Below are positions 9,831 through 19,212 of a stretch of 59,463 nt of DNA, piece by piece. The DNA is from Marinobacterium profundum. Its GTDB lineage: Bacteria; Pseudomonadota; Gammaproteobacteria; Pseudomonadales; Balneatricaceae. How positions within the stretch are numbered: position 1 is the stretch's first letter; every line of letters begins with the position of its first letter. A program made the translations under genes and the position numbers. The notes below the pieces were generated by a model. It ran no database searches. It saw only the letters and a list, made by a program, of their open reading frames with translations, and was not told where the DNA came from. The stretch is taken from contig NZ_BCNS01000140.1 of the NCBI RefSeq assembly GCF_001528745.1, positions 1 through 59,463 of the forward strand. The letters run 5' to 3'.

Positions 9831-10388
9831 ATGAATGACGGACTCCGACAGCGTTTGGTAGGCGCGGCGGCGGTGCTTGTCGCGGCGGTCGTGTTTATTC
9901 CGCTGGTGTTTGATGGCGATGGCTATCGGGAGCGGCATCTGCCGAGCAATATCCCCGCAGGGCCTGAACCGGTAGAAATTGTGACCATAGAGCCGCAGAT
10001 CGCGGCCTTGCCGGATACCCAGGATGTTGCCCCGGCCCTTGAACCCAGGGAAATAGAACCCATGCCTGAGGCGGTGCTGCCGGTGCAGGGTGTGCAGGAA
10101 GTCACCCCGGACCTGGGCCTCGGTGCCGATACGCCGGTGCTGGATCAGCAGAATGTACCGGTCGCCTGGACGCTGCAGCTGGCGAGCTTCAAGGACGAGG
10201 CCAATGCCAAGTCCCTGCGCAAGAAACTGGTCGGGTCCGGGCACAAAGTGTATACCAGGCGCATAGGCGATCTTGTAAAGGTCTACGTCGGCCCCGATAT
10301 ACAGCGGACCAAGCTTGAGGCGCTGCAGGCGGAGCTCAAGAAGGATTTCGACCTCAACGGAATTATCGTGCGTTTTACCACACAGTGA
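9831..10388 (+). CDS. dedD: SPOR-domain cell-division protein (DedD-like)
   Basis: A 185-residue inner-membrane protein. It has a short cytoplasmic start, one membrane span at about 12-28 (VGAAAVLVAAVVFIPLVF), a Pro/Glu-rich periplasmic linker and a C-terminal SPOR domain from about residue 105 (WTLQLASFKDEANAKSLRKK). SPOR domains bind septal peptidoglycan stripped of stem peptides. The place between folC and cvpA matches dedD in E. coli and its Pseudomonas counterpart. Confidence 0.85.
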   Translation: MNDGLRQRLVGAAAVLVAAVVFIPLVFDGDGYRERHLPSNIPAGPEPVEIVTIEPQIAALPDTQDVAPALEPREIEPMPEAVLPVQGVQEVTPDLGLGADTPVLDQQNVPVAWTLQLASFKDEANAKSLRKKLVGSGHKVYTRRIGDLVKVYVGPDIQRTKLEALQAELKKDFDLNGIIVRFTTQ

Positions 10389-10450
10389 GCATTGGGTTGT
10401 GTCAGACCCTCTGTTAGAATGCGCGCTGTTTAAAGGATCCGATCGGGAAC

Positions 10451-10945
10451 ATGAACTGGGCTGACTGGACCATCATCGCTATCATCGCCATTTCAGGGCT
10501 TTTCAGCCTGAAACGGGGCTTCGTCAAGGAAGCTCTGTCCCTGGCAAGCTGGGTAGCGGCCTTCATAGTCGCGCGACTCTTTACGGCTCCTCTGAGCCTG
10601 GTGTTGCAGGACTATATCGAAATGCCCTCGGCGCGGGTTGCCGTGGCGTTCGCTATTCTTTTTCTGGCTACTCTGATCGTGGGTGCCTTGATCAGCACGC
10701 TGATTGTCGCGCTGGTGCAAGCCACGGGGCTGAGTAGCACTGACCGTATACTCGGAATAGGTTTCGGACTGGCCCGCGGGGCTTTGCTGATTGTGGTGTT
10801 GGTAGCGCTTTTGGGCATTACCCCTGCGATTCAGGATCCCTGGTGGCACGATTCGCAACTTATCCCTCATTTTATTCAAATGGAATCCTGGACTCGTGAT
10901 CTGGCGCAAGACGTCGTGCGCGCAATTTGGAATGTTGGACTTTAG
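10451..10945 (+). CDS. cvpA: CvpA family membrane protein
   Basis: A 164-residue inner-membrane protein with four predicted spans at about 5-22, 28-48, 63-88 and 100-122. CvpA was named for colicin V production and is linked to envelope stress tolerance, but its biochemical role is unsettled. The N-terminus WADWTIIAIIAISGLFSLKRG is typical. It lies directly upstream of purF, as in E. coli and Pseudomonas. Confidence 0.93.
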   Translation: MNWADWTIIAIIAISGLFSLKRGFVKEALSLASWVAAFIVARLFTAPLSLVLQDYIEMPSARVAVAFAILFLATLIVGALISTLIVALVQATGLSSTDRILGIGFGLARGALLIVVLVALLGITPAIQDPWWHDSQLIPHFIQMESWTRDLAQDVVRAIWNVGL

Positions 10946-11006
10946 TTGAACATCCGTCACGGCAGGATTCATCAAGGCTTTTCTGAACTGGTTTGAGGTG
11001 CGTTAC

Positions 11007-12533
11007 ATGTGCGGTATTGTCGGCGTTGTTGCCAAATCCTACGTTAATCAGACGATTTTCGACGCTCTTACGGTGTTGCAGCACCGGGGCCAGGATGCGG
11101 CCGGCATGGTGACTGGTGAAGGAAACCGGTTTTTTCTGCGTAAGGATAACGGCCTTGTAAGTGAAGTATTTCGCACCCGTCACATGAAGCGCCTTGCCGG
11201 TAATGCCGGTATTGGTCATGTGCGCTATCCCACGGCCGGCAGCTCCAGTGCCGCCGAAGCCCAGCCGTTTTACGTCAACTCGCCCTACGGCATTGCGCTA
11301 GCCCACAACGGCAATCTGACCAACGCTGAAGATCTGGCCGAGGAAATGTTCCGCGCCGATCTGCGCCATATAAACACCACCTCCGACTCCGAAGTACTGC
11401 TCAATGTGTTTGCCCACGAGCTGCAGGGGCAGGGCAAATTACAGCCCAACGCCGATGACATGTTCAGCGCCGTAAAACGTGTGCATGAACGTTGCACCGG
11501 TGGTTACGCGGTGGTTGTCATGATTACCGGCTACGGTATTCTGGCGTTTCGCGATCCCAACGGCATTCGTCCACTGTGTTACGGCAAGCGTGAAACCGAA
11601 ACCGGCGAAGAGTATATGGTTTCGTCCGAGAGCGTGGCGCTGGATGTATGCGGTTTTACCCGTGTGCGTGATATTGAGCCCGGTGAAGCCATTTACATCG
11701 ATATGGACGGCAATGTGAACACCCTGCAGTGCGCGCATAACACCCGTTACGCCCCCTGCCTGTTTGAATTTGTTTACCTTGCGCGTCCGGACTCCATTAT
11801 CGATGGTGTCAATGTGCACATGTCCCGCATGCTGATGGGCGAAAAGCTCGCCGCCAAGGTGCTGCGCGAACGTCCGGACCACGATATAGACGTGATCATT
11901 CCCATTCCGGACACGAGCCGTACCGCGGCGCTGGAGATGGCCAAGACCCTCAAGGTGGATTTTCGCGAAGGCTTTATCAAGAACCGCTATATAGGCCGTA
12001 CCTTCATTATGCCGGGGCAGGGCGAGCGCAAGAAATCGGTGCGCCGCAAACTGAATCCCATCGAAATGGAGTTCCGTGACAAGGTCGTGATGCTGGTGGA
12101 TGACTCCATCGTGCGTGGTACCACCTCCAAGCAGATCGTACAGATGGCACGGGATATGGGCGCCAAAAAAGTGTATTTCGCTTCGGCCTCGCCGGCAGTG
12201 CGCTTCCCCAACGTCTATGGCATCGACATGCCGGCGGCGACCGAGCTGATCGCCCATGGCCGTACCGAAGAGGAAGTGGGTGAATATATAGGCACCGACT
12301 GGATGCTGTTCCAGGAGCTGGCTGACCTGAAGGACTGTGTCAGCGAGTGCAATCCTGATATTCGCGAATTCGATACCTGTGTATTTGATGGCAAGTACGT
12401 GACCGGCGATGTGGGTGTCGATTACCTGGCGCGGCTCGAAGTCAAACGCAATGACGCCGCCATGGCGGATGCGGATGGTGACACCGATACTGAAGGTAAC
12501 GAGTCGGCCGACCTGCACACCAAAATTGAATAA
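11007..12533 (+). CDS. purF: Amidophosphoribosyltransferase
   Basis: PurF catalyses the first committed step of purine synthesis, PRPP plus glutamine to 5-phosphoribosylamine. I chose ATG 11007 because it is followed at once by the nucleophilic Cys (MCGIVGVV) that must become the N-terminal residue; GAGGTG lies six bases upstream. An ATG nine bases earlier would bury that Cys. The class II glutamine amidotransferase domain is followed by a phosphoribosyltransferase domain with the PRPP motif [13 protein letters not shown]. The product is 508 residues. No clear PurR box was found in the short upstream gap. Confidence 0.97.
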   Translation: MCGIVGVVAKSYVNQTIFDALTVLQHRGQDAAGMVTGEGNRFFLRKDNGLVSEVFRTRHMKRLAGNAGIGHVRYPTAGSSSAAEAQPFYVNSPYGIALAHNGNLTNAEDLAEEMFRADLRHINTTSDSEVLLNVFAHELQGQGKLQPNADDMFSAVKRVHERCTGGYAVVVMITGYGILAFRDPNGIRPLCYGKRETETGEEYMVSSESVALDVCGFTRVRDIEPGEAIYIDMDGNVNTLQCAHNTRYAPCLFEFVYLARPDSIIDGVNVHMSRMLMGEKLAAKVLRERPDHDIDVIIPIPDTSRTAALEMAKTLKVDFREGFIKNRYIGRTFIMPGQGERKKSVRRKLNPIEMEFRDKVVMLVDDSIVRGTTSKQIVQMARDMGAKKVYFASASPAVRFPNVYGIDMPAATELIAHGRTEEEVGEYIGTDWMLFQELADLKDCVSECNPDIREFDTCVFDGKYVTGDVGVDYLARLEVKRNDAAMADADGDTDTEGNESADLHTKIE

Positions 12534-12551
12534 CAGAGGGCATCGCGCAGC

Positions 12552-13763
12552 ATGAAAAAATTTGAGCGCGAAGAACGCATCCAGTTTGATGCGACAGGCT
12601 ATGAGTTCGCTACCCTGGCGGTGCGCTCGGGTCAGCAGCGCACCGATGAAGGCGAGCATGGGGATCCGATTTTCACGACCTCCAGCTTTGTCTATTCCAG
12701 TGCTCGTGAGGCGGCGGCCAAGTTTTCCGGCGATGAAGAGGGGAATATCTATTCCCGCTTCACCAATCCCACGGTGCAGGCATTTGAGCGTCGCATAGCG
12801 GCGCTTGAGGGGGCTGAGCGTGCGGTGGCAACCTCATCGGGCATGGCGGCTATTCTCAGTACGGTACTGTCGCTGCTCAAGGTCGGTGATCATGTGGTGT
12901 GCTCGCGTAGCGTCTTCGGATCCATTGTCTCGCTGTTCGACAAGTATCTGTCGCGGGCGGGCATTGAAACCACCTACGTGGATCCGACCGACAACGACGA
13001 CTGGCGCCGGGCTATCCGGCCGCAAACGCGGCTGTTCTTCCTCGAGTCGCCGTCCAATCCACTGGCGCAGCTGGCGGATATCGCCGCCGTGGCGGCCATC
13101 GCCCACGAGCAGGATATTCTGCTGGCGGTCGATAACTGCTTCTGTACGCCTGCGCTGCAGCAGCCGCTGGCCCTGGGGGCCGATATCGTCATTCATTCGG
13201 CCACCAAGTTTCTTGATGGCCAGGGCCGCTGTGTCGGTGGCGCGGTGGCAGGGCCAAATCACCTGATGGAAGAGGTGTTTGGCTTTATCCGCACGGGCGG
13301 CGCCTGCATGAGCCCGTTCAATGCCTGGGTATTTATGAAAGGTCTTGAGACCCTCAAGCTGCGCATGAATGCACACTGTGCCAGCGCGCTGGAACTGGCA
13401 CAGTGGCTGGATGCGCAGCCGGGTATCGACAAGGTGTATTACGCCGGCTTGCCGGAGCATCCGCAGCACGAACTGGCCAAGCGGCAGCAAAGTGCTTTCG
13501 GGGCTGTAGTGTCATTCGAGGTCAAGGGCGACCGTGAAGCCGCCTGGCGCTTTATCGATGCAACCCGCATGCTGTCCATCACCGGTAATCTCGGTGATAC
13601 CAAGAGCACCATCACGCACCCAGGCACTACCACCCATGGCCGCATGACGGCCGATGATCGTGCCCGCGCCGGTATTCGGGACAACCTGATCCGCGTTTCC
13701 GTGGGTCTGGAAGATCTTGCGGATATCCGCGGTGATCTGCAGCTCGGTCTGGCGGCACTCTAA
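12552..13763 (+). CDS. metZ: O-succinylhomoserine sulfhydrylase
   Basis: A Cys/Met-metabolism PLP enzyme of 403 residues that makes homocysteine from O-succinylhomoserine and sulfide. The PLP lysine lies in IHSATKFLDGQGR, and TSSFVYSSAREAAAKF and YSRFTNPTV are family landmarks. The position immediately after purF is that of metZ in Pseudomonas, which favours this assignment over cystathionine gamma-synthase. The gene ends 45 bases before the convergent thpR. Confidence 0.93.
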   Translation: MKKFEREERIQFDATGYEFATLAVRSGQQRTDEGEHGDPIFTTSSFVYSSAREAAAKFSGDEEGNIYSRFTNPTVQAFERRIAALEGAERAVATSSGMAAILSTVLSLLKVGDHVVCSRSVFGSIVSLFDKYLSRAGIETTYVDPTDNDDWRRAIRPQTRLFFLESPSNPLAQLADIAAVAAIAHEQDILLAVDNCFCTPALQQPLALGADIVIHSATKFLDGQGRCVGGAVAGPNHLMEEVFGFIRTGGACMSPFNAWVFMKGLETLKLRMNAHCASALELAQWLDAQPGIDKVYYAGLPEHPQHELAKRQQSAFGAVVSFEVKGDREAAWRFIDATRMLSITGNLGDTKSTITHPGTTTHGRMTADDRARAGIRDNLIRVSVGLEDLADIRGDLQLGLAAL

Positions 13764-13807
13764 GTACGCCAGTCAATGCACCAGCGCCAGATTGCAGCTT
13801 AAGCGAT

Positions 13808-14335
13808 TCAGGCGCCGGCGCAGAGAAATTCAGCCTCGATATGGTGTAGCGCACCGCTGGGGCGCAGCAGGCTGCTTTTAAGGCTGAACGCATCGCACTC
13901 AAAGCAGAATGCCTGGCCGTAGAAACGCGCGGCTACGTGCTCCAGTACCGGGCTCAGATGATTGCTGTCGCATCGACCTAAAGTGATATGGGGAATGAAA
14001 CGGCGTTGCTGCAAGGGAATGCCGGCGGCGCGCAAGCGCATTCCGATCTGCTGTTGCAGCTGCTCCATCGCAGGTTGCGGGTCTATCCCCATCCAGATGA
14101 CCCCGGATGAAAACTGGCCTATGCCTTCGCAGCGCACATCCAGTGGTGCGAACTCGACCTCTTCCAGAGCGCTGTAAATGGCCTCCAGGCGGTGGCCGGG
14201 TTGCTCTCCCAGAAACTGCAGGGTGATGTGCAGCCGTTCCGGGGCTGTCCAGTGCAGGTGACGCACCGGTTGCTGCAGGCGGGCGATGGCGTCCTGCAGT
14301 GGGTCGGGCAAGTCGATGGCCACGAAAAGACGCAT
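13808..14335 (-). CDS. thpR: RNA 2',3'-cyclic phosphodiesterase (LigT/ThpR)
   Basis: A 2H phosphoesterase of 175 residues. The two catalytic His-x-Thr motifs, HITLQFLGE and HITLGRCD, are both visible about 85 residues apart. The family opens 2',3'-cyclic phosphate RNA ends to 2'-phosphates and can ligate tRNA halves in vitro. It is divergent from dusC with about 80 bases between the starts, where TATAAT at 14365-14370 is a possible -10 element on the plus strand. Confidence 0.92.
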   Translation of the reverse strand: MRLFVAIDLPDPLQDAIARLQQPVRHLHWTAPERLHITLQFLGEQPGHRLEAIYSALEEVEFAPLDVRCEGIGQFSSGVIWMGIDPQPAMEQLQQQIGMRLRAAGIPLQQRRFIPHITLGRCDSNHLSPVLEHVAARFYGQAFCFECDAFSLKSSLLRPSGALHHIEAEFLCAGA

Positions 14336-14417
14336 AGCATTCCTCCCTTATTTTCCGATCACCGTATAATATGCGGTCTTTCGCTGTGTAGATGAACAAA
14401 CTTTAGATGATCAAAAC

Positions 14418-15374
14418 GTGAAAATCATACTGGCACCGATGGAAGGCGTGGTCGATTACCTGATGCGTGATGTGCTGACACGCATCGGCGGTATCGATCT
14501 GTGCGTGACTGAATTTGTCCGTGTCAGCCAGAACCTGCTGCCCGACACTGTCTTCCATCGCCTGGCGCCTGAGCTGCTGCGCGGCGGTACCACGCCCAGC
14601 GGCGTGCCGGTTATAGTGCAGCTGCTCGGCAGTGATCCTGAACTTATGGCCGTAAATGCCGAGCGTGCCGCCGCCTTGGGCGCGCCCGGCATAGACCTCA
14701 ATTTCGGTTGCCCGGCCAAGACGGTTAATCGTAACCGCGGTGGGGCCGTGTTGCTCGACACGCCGCAGGATGTTCACGCCATAGTGGCCGCGGTGCGTGG
14801 GGCTGTGCCGGCGCATATTCCGGTGACGGCCAAGATGCGCCTGGGCTACAGCGACAAGGCACTGGCACTGGATAATGCCCATGCCATTTTCGAGGCCGGC
14901 GCCGATGGCCTGGCGGTACATGCCCGCACCAAGGTCGAAGGGTATCGCCCGCCGGCGTACTGGGAATACATAGCCCAGATTCGCGAGGCCATTCCCATTC
15001 CGGTCACCGCCAATGGCGAGGTCTGGAGCTGGGATGATTATCAGCGCTGTCGTGAAGTGAGCGGTTGTCGCGATATCATGATTGGCCGCGGCCTGATTTC
15101 AAGACCGGACCTGGCGCGTTCCATCAAGCGGCGTTTGCAGGGTGAAGCCGAGGCAGGTATGGACTGGTTCGAAATGCAGGGCGTACTGCTCGATTATTTT
15201 GAGCAGATCGTTGCCGACAAAGTGCATGGCTATGTGCATGGTCGCTTGAAGCAGTGGCTGCATCAGCTGAAGAAACACTACCCGCAAGCGGAGCAGCTGT
15301 TCAGTCAGGTCAAGACATTGCGCGATATTGAGCCTATTCGTCAGTTGCTGATCGAGCAGCGGGCTGCCGCCTGA
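14418..15374 (+). CDS. dusC: tRNA-dihydrouridine(16) synthase
   Basis: An FMN enzyme of 318 residues that reduces uridine to dihydrouridine in the tRNA D-loop. The opening KIILAPMEGVVD, the catalytic Cys in NFGCPAKTVNRNRGG and VHARTKVEGY mark the Dus family; the short C-terminal region and VTEFVRV near the start point to DusC rather than DusA or DusB. The start is a GTG, and no better ATG lies in frame. The gene converges on amrS. Confidence 0.9.
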   Translation: MKIILAPMEGVVDYLMRDVLTRIGGIDLCVTEFVRVSQNLLPDTVFHRLAPELLRGGTTPSGVPVIVQLLGSDPELMAVNAERAAALGAPGIDLNFGCPAKTVNRNRGGAVLLDTPQDVHAIVAAVRGAVPAHIPVTAKMRLGYSDKALALDNAHAIFEAGADGLAVHARTKVEGYRPPAYWEYIAQIREAIPIPVTANGEVWSWDDYQRCREVSGCRDIMIGRGLISRPDLARSIKRRLQGEAEAGMDWFEMQGVLLDYFEQIVADKVHGYVHGRLKQWLHQLKKHYPQAEQLFSQVKTLRDIEPIRQLLIEQRAAA

Positions 15375-15397
15375 TTCGGCTGCTGAACCCGGGCGCT

Positions 15398-16489
15398 TTA
15401 GCCTTCGCGGCTGTGAATGCGTACCTGCATGCGCTTGGCGCCCCAATCGCCAGGCGCTGTCTCGAAGTGCCCCGGTATCCTTGTGCCGCAGTGACTGCAG
15501 CAACCCTTCGCATCCAGCTGCCATTCCCCCAGTTGATACCAGTCCCGCTCAATCAGCCGTTGCCCGCAACCCGGGCACCAGGTCGAGCTGCCCGCAGGAT
15601 CGTGCACATTCCCCGTATAGACATACCTTAAACCCTGCGCCATCGCGATTTCCCGTGCCCGCGTCAGGGTTGCCTGGGGCGTGCGCGCCTTGTCGAGCAT
15701 TTTCCAGTCCGGATGAAAGGCACTGAAGTGCAGCGGCCTGTCGGGCCCCAGGTGCTCGAAGATCCAGCGGCTCATGGCTTCTATTTCGTGGCTGCTGTCG
15801 TTCTCATCGGGGATCAGCAGATTGGTGATTTCGAACCACACATCGGTATCGTGCAAATAGAGCAGGGTGTCGAGCACCGGCGCCAGGGCGCCGCCACAGA
15901 TCTTGCTGTAGAAGTGCTCGGTGAAAGCCTTGAGGTCGACGTTGGCGGCGTCTATATGGGAATAGAATTCGGCTCGCGGCGCGGAGCACATATAGCCTGC
16001 GGTCACCGCCAGGGCGCGAATGTTCTGCTCGTGGCAGGCATCGGCCACATCCATGGCGTATTCCATGAAAATTACCGGATCGTTGTAGGTGAAGGCAATG
16101 GAGCGGCACGCCAGTCGCTTGCAGGTTGCGGCAAGATCCTCAGGGCTGGCACTGTCGGCCAGGGTATCCATGTCACGGGATTTGCTCATGTCCCAGTTCT
16201 GGCAGAATTTGCAGGCAAGATTACAGCCGGCGGTGCCGAAGGACAGCACAGCTGTGCCCGGCAAAAAGTGGTTCAGTGGCTTTTTCTCGATGGGGTCGAC
16301 ACAAAATCCGCTGGAGCGGCCGTAGCTGTAGAGCATGATCTGATCATTTTCGCGGCCGCGCACGTAGCAGAGGCCGCGCTGACCCTCGCTGAGTTTGCAC
16401 AGCCGGGGGCAGACATCGCACTGTATCTTGCCGCGCTCGATGGGGTGCCAGTAACGGGTTGGGACAGCTGTGATGGGGGAAGCTGGCAT
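15398..16489 (-). CDS. amrS: AmrS family radical SAM protein
   Basis: A radical SAM protein of 363 residues of the AmmeMemoRadiSam type. It has a cysteine-rich N-terminal segment (CDVCPRLC), the [4Fe-4S] cluster motif CNLACKFCQNW, and a C-terminal pair of CxxC motifs (CPGCG and CSHCG) suggesting a zinc site. It is divergent from amrB and amrA, homologues of human Memo1 and AMMECR1. The three co-occur across bacteria and archaea, but their joint reaction is not firmly established. Its substrate cannot be read from the sequence. Confidence 0.9.
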   Translation of the reverse strand: MPASPITAVPTRYWHPIERGKIQCDVCPRLCKLSEGQRGLCYVRGRENDQIMLYSYGRSSGFCVDPIEKKPLNHFLPGTAVLSFGTAGCNLACKFCQNWDMSKSRDMDTLADSASPEDLAATCKRLACRSIAFTYNDPVIFMEYAMDVADACHEQNIRALAVTAGYMCSAPRAEFYSHIDAANVDLKAFTEHFYSKICGGALAPVLDTLLYLHDTDVWFEITNLLIPDENDSSHEIEAMSRWIFEHLGPDRPLHFSAFHPDWKMLDKARTPQATLTRAREIAMAQGLRYVYTGNVHDPAGSSTWCPGCGQRLIERDWYQLGEWQLDAKGCCSHCGTRIPGHFETAPGDWGAKRMQVRIHSREG

Positions 16490-16654
16490 GGCGTTGCCTC
16501 GCGCTCTGATGTGGCTGAGCCTGTTTAAAGCTTAGTCAATTTGCAGCCACCACAGGTTGCCAGTATCGGCGGCTATAATTTGCACAGTGCAAGATTGCGG
16601 GGCTCGCGCTTGAATTCTGTAGCCAGCCCGCGCTATCGGCGCAGGAGGTGGGCG

Positions 16655-17443
16655 ATGAATCTACGCCAGGCGGCGGTGAGTGGCACTTTCTATCCAGCCG
16701 ATAAAGCCGAGCTCGGTACCCTGGTGCAGCGCTTGCTGGATAAGGCTGCCGATGAGGAAAACCCCAGCAAGGTGCCTCGAGCGCTGATAGTGCCCCATGC
16801 AGGATTGATCTACTCTGGCGCCGTGGCTGCCAGCGCTTTTCGCCGGCTGCGCGACACCGGCCAGGCTTTTAGGCGTCTGTTGCTGCTGGGCCCCAATCAC
16901 CGTGTGCCCTTGCGCGCCATGGCGGTGCCGACAGTGAGTGGCTTTGAATGCCCGCTGGGTGTGATGACGCTGGATACGGCGATTCTGCGTGACTGGGTCG
17001 ACAATGGCTGGGTTGAGTATAACGATGAGGCGCACCGCCTTGAGCACTGCCTTGAAGTGCAGCTGCCGTTTTTGCTGCGTCTCAACCCAGACTGGCAGTT
17101 ACTGCCGGTGATCGTGGGGCAGGTTGTACCCGAAGCCATTGCTGGGCTTGTGGGTGTCGGGCTTGATGACCCGGATACCCTGGTGATCGTCAGCAGCGAT
17201 CTGAGTCACTACCACAGTTATGGCGTGGCACAGCGCCTGGACCAAGCCACCACTGGTCACATCGAACAGCTGGATCCGGGCCTGCATTCTGATCAGGCCT
17301 GTGGCTGCGTGGCGGTGAACGGACTCTTGCGTGCAGCGGCCCTGCGGGGGCTGGGCGCGCGTTGTATTGATCTGCGTAATTCAGGCGACACCGCGGGGTC
17401 CCGGGATAGTGTTGTGGGGTACGGTGCCTATGTCATCGCCTGA
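16655..17443 (+). CDS. amrB: AmrB (Memo1-like) protein
   Basis: A 262-residue Memo-like protein related in fold to extradiol dioxygenases. HAGLIYSGAVAASAF and SSDLSHYHSY contain the conserved His residues of the putative metal pocket. GGAGG precedes ATG 16655 by six to seven bases and gives the usual N-terminus (RQAAVSGTFYPAD). The longer in-frame extension back to 16541 lacks support. The last 14 bases overlap amrA, so the pair is translationally coupled. Confidence 0.92.
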   Translation: MNLRQAAVSGTFYPADKAELGTLVQRLLDKAADEENPSKVPRALIVPHAGLIYSGAVAASAFRRLRDTGQAFRRLLLLGPNHRVPLRAMAVPTVSGFECPLGVMTLDTAILRDWVDNGWVEYNDEAHRLEHCLEVQLPFLLRLNPDWQLLPVIVGQVVPEAIAGLVGVGLDDPDTLVIVSSDLSHYHSYGVAQRLDQATTGHIEQLDPGLHSDQACGCVAVNGLLRAAALRGLGARCIDLRNSGDTAGSRDSVVGYGAYVIA

Positions 17444-18089
17444 AGAGAACAGGCCAAGTAACTCTGAGTTGCCAGCTGCCTTGGGCGTTATTGGATCAAG
17501 TGAGGATTTGCGCCGGAGTTTGCTTGACGTTGCCTGGGAAGTCATCGAACGGGGTGTGGTGACTGGCGAATTGTGGCTGCCAGACCTTGAGCAGGCTCCA
17601 GCGCTACTGCAAACATCGGGCGCCAGCTTTGTCACGCTTTATACCCGAGCAAGTCAGATGACAGGCAGGAGTGACAGGCGGGCGCTTCGTGGCTGTATGG
17701 GTTCGCTGCAGAGCGACAGGGCGCTGCTGCAGGATGTGGCCCAGAATGCCTTTAACAGTGCCCTTCGCGATATGCGCTTTGCGCCTGTGCTGCAGCGCGA
17801 GCTTGGCGGCATTGAACTGGAGCTTTCGCTCTTGTCGCCGCTGGAGCCGCTGCAGTTTCACGACGAGGCTGATTTGCTGCGCCAGATTATCGCCGGTGTG
17901 GATGGGCTGGTGATTGAAGCTGACGGCCATCATGCAACCTTCCTGCCTTCGGTGTGGCAGCAGTTGCCAGGCGTAGACAAGTTTTGGGCTCAGCTCAAGC
18001 GCAAGGCGGGACTGAAGGCGGATTTCTGGAGCCCGCAGCTGCGCTGCTGGCGCTATCAGGTGCTGAAGATAACCGGGGCTGATTGTTAG
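17430..18089 (+). CDS. amrA: AmrA (AMMECR1-domain) protein
   Basis: A 219-residue AMMECR1-domain protein. The family signature is seen as RALRGCMGSL near the centre and ELELSLLSPLEPL further on. The ATG at 17430 lies inside amrB. Together with amrB and the divergent amrS it completes the three-gene module; no activity has been settled for the family. A region with several inverted repeats follows it. Confidence 0.92.
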   Translation: MSSPEENRPSNSELPAALGVIGSSEDLRRSLLDVAWEVIERGVVTGELWLPDLEQAPALLQTSGASFVTLYTRASQMTGRSDRRALRGCMGSLQSDRALLQDVAQNAFNSALRDMRFAPVLQRELGGIELELSLLSPLEPLQFHDEADLLRQIIAGVDGLVIEADGHHATFLPSVWQQLPGVDKFWAQLKRKAGLKADFWSPQLRCWRYQVLKITGADC

Positions 18090-18143
18090 CAGCCTGTTCG
18101 ACAATACTCAACCTGATGCGAACCACCTTTCGCCTGTCGGCGA

Positions 18144-18175
18144 CATACTTTCTTTGCTCGTGCAAAGATAGTATG
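18144..18175. repeat. Near-perfect 14-base inverted repeat
   Basis: CATACTTTCTTTGC at 18144-18157 pairs with GCAAAGATAGTATG at 18162-18175 with one mismatch and a four-base loop (TCGT). Confidence 0.75.
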
Positions 18176-18266
18176 CAAAGAAAGCACGCCACGATGAAGC
18201 CTATTCGCTGCGCTCTGAGGCCATTCGGCGGGCTACGCTGAAGGTACATCCATGTACTTCATCGCA

Positions 18267-18289
18267 GGCGCAACAGTCCCTGTTGCGCC
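18267..18289. repeat. Perfect 10-base inverted repeat
   Basis: GGCGCAACAG at 18267-18276 and CTGTTGCGCC at 18280-18289, with a three-base loop, form a stable hairpin. Confidence 0.75.
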
Positions 18290-18499
18290 CCTTCGGGCCA
18301 ATTCGCCGCATGACCTCAGTGCTCGCCGGCTTCATAAGGGGGAGTGGGCCGCTCTGATATCATTGATGCTGGGTTGCCATCATACCGGGCCGTCGGCGGG
18401 TAGGATGGGTGAGGTGCGCATTGCACAAGGCTTGTCATTGATCAAAGCCCAGGGCGCGCCTTAACCCATCGTCGGTCGAAGTGGGTGGCATGGTGATGC

Positions 18500-18609
18500 C
18501 AGTGTTCGCCGGCATATGGCCATGGAAGGCCGGTAGTCAGAAAATGCAGGAGCAATTTTCTGTATATGGCCATGGATGGCTGGTAGTCAGAAAATGCAGG
18601 AGCAATTTT
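18500..18609 (+). repeat. Dispersed palindromic repeat, two tandem copies
   Basis: A 46-base unit (18514-18559) recurs at 18564-18609 with two mismatches, a 50-base period. It carries the palindromic core GGCCATGG and ends AATGCAGGAGCAATTTT. A related copy lies in reverse orientation at 23735-23795, with about 50 of 61 bases matching 18500-18560, so this is a dispersed family rather than a local duplication. Confidence 0.8.
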
Positions 18610-18779
18610 TTGCTCATAAGGAGAATTAAGAGCCGCCCTGATGCTCCTGTGAAATGGTGCAGGGGTCGGATGAAAAGGACAGGGCGGCAATTACCGCGTT
18701 GCCGGTGCGGCGGTTCGCCGCCATGTTTCATTGATTGCATAACGACGATAATTGCGACGTGCTGATAAAGGAGGCTGGG

Positions 18780-19127
18780 TTGAAGTCTGGCAACGTTGTT
18801 AATCTGCTGCAGGGCCTTGCGCCGGCAGGGTCTGAGGAAGTGTTCGAGAGCCTGGTGCAGCGGCCAGGCTTTCGGCTGGAGCGCATTCTGTCCTGGGGGC
18901 AGGTGACTCCAGAGGATGAATGGTACGATCAGGCCGAGGACGAGTGGGTGCTATTGCTCACAGGTGCAGCCAGGCTGCTTGTAGAAGGGCAGGAGGCGCT
19001 TGCACTGGTGCCGGGCGATACAGTGCTGCTGCCGGCGCACTGTCGGCATCGCGTTATCTGGACCGATCCTGCGCAGGTGACGGTCTGGCTGGCACTGCAT
19101 TTCCCATCAGAAGGGTCGCCTGAGTAG
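18780..19127 (+). CDS. Cupin domain protein
   Basis: A 115-residue single-domain cupin. The barrel motifs are visible as DEWVLLLTGAARLLVEG and VPGDTVLLPAHCRHRV, with a His-containing second motif that may bind metal. I place the start at TTG 18780 because AAGGAGG (18768-18774) lies five bases before it; the in-frame ATG at 18735 would put that ribosome-binding site inside the gene. Substrate and role are unknown. A macrodomain gene follows on the same strand. Confidence 0.8.
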   Translation: MKSGNVVNLLQGLAPAGSEEVFESLVQRPGFRLERILSWGQVTPEDEWYDQAEDEWVLLLTGAARLLVEGQEALALVPGDTVLLPAHCRHRVIWTDPAQVTVWLALHFPSEGSPE

Positions 19128-19212
19128 CAGGGTATTTGCGGGGAGGCCGTCTGCCATGCATGGGCGTCGACTTGGCCGGTTTGACAGGAGAATGTGACAG
19201 GAGGGTGAAAGG

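Larger units (their letters stand above)
18090..18779. other. Non-coding region rich in inverted and tandem repeats
   Basis: No credible gene lies here. The stretch contains two strong hairpins (18144-18175 and 18267-18289) and a two-copy 50-base-period repeat (18514-18609), followed by the ribosome-binding site of the cupin gene. Short reading frames on both strands lack ribosome-binding sites and family features. Confidence 0.7.

Noticed and set aside
11439-12659. 406-codon minus-strand frame
   Set aside because: Antisense shadow of purF with no ribosome-binding site or recognisable domain.
13966-14177. Plus-strand frame inside thpR
   Set aside because: Opposite strand of a conserved 2H phosphoesterase gene; no independent support.
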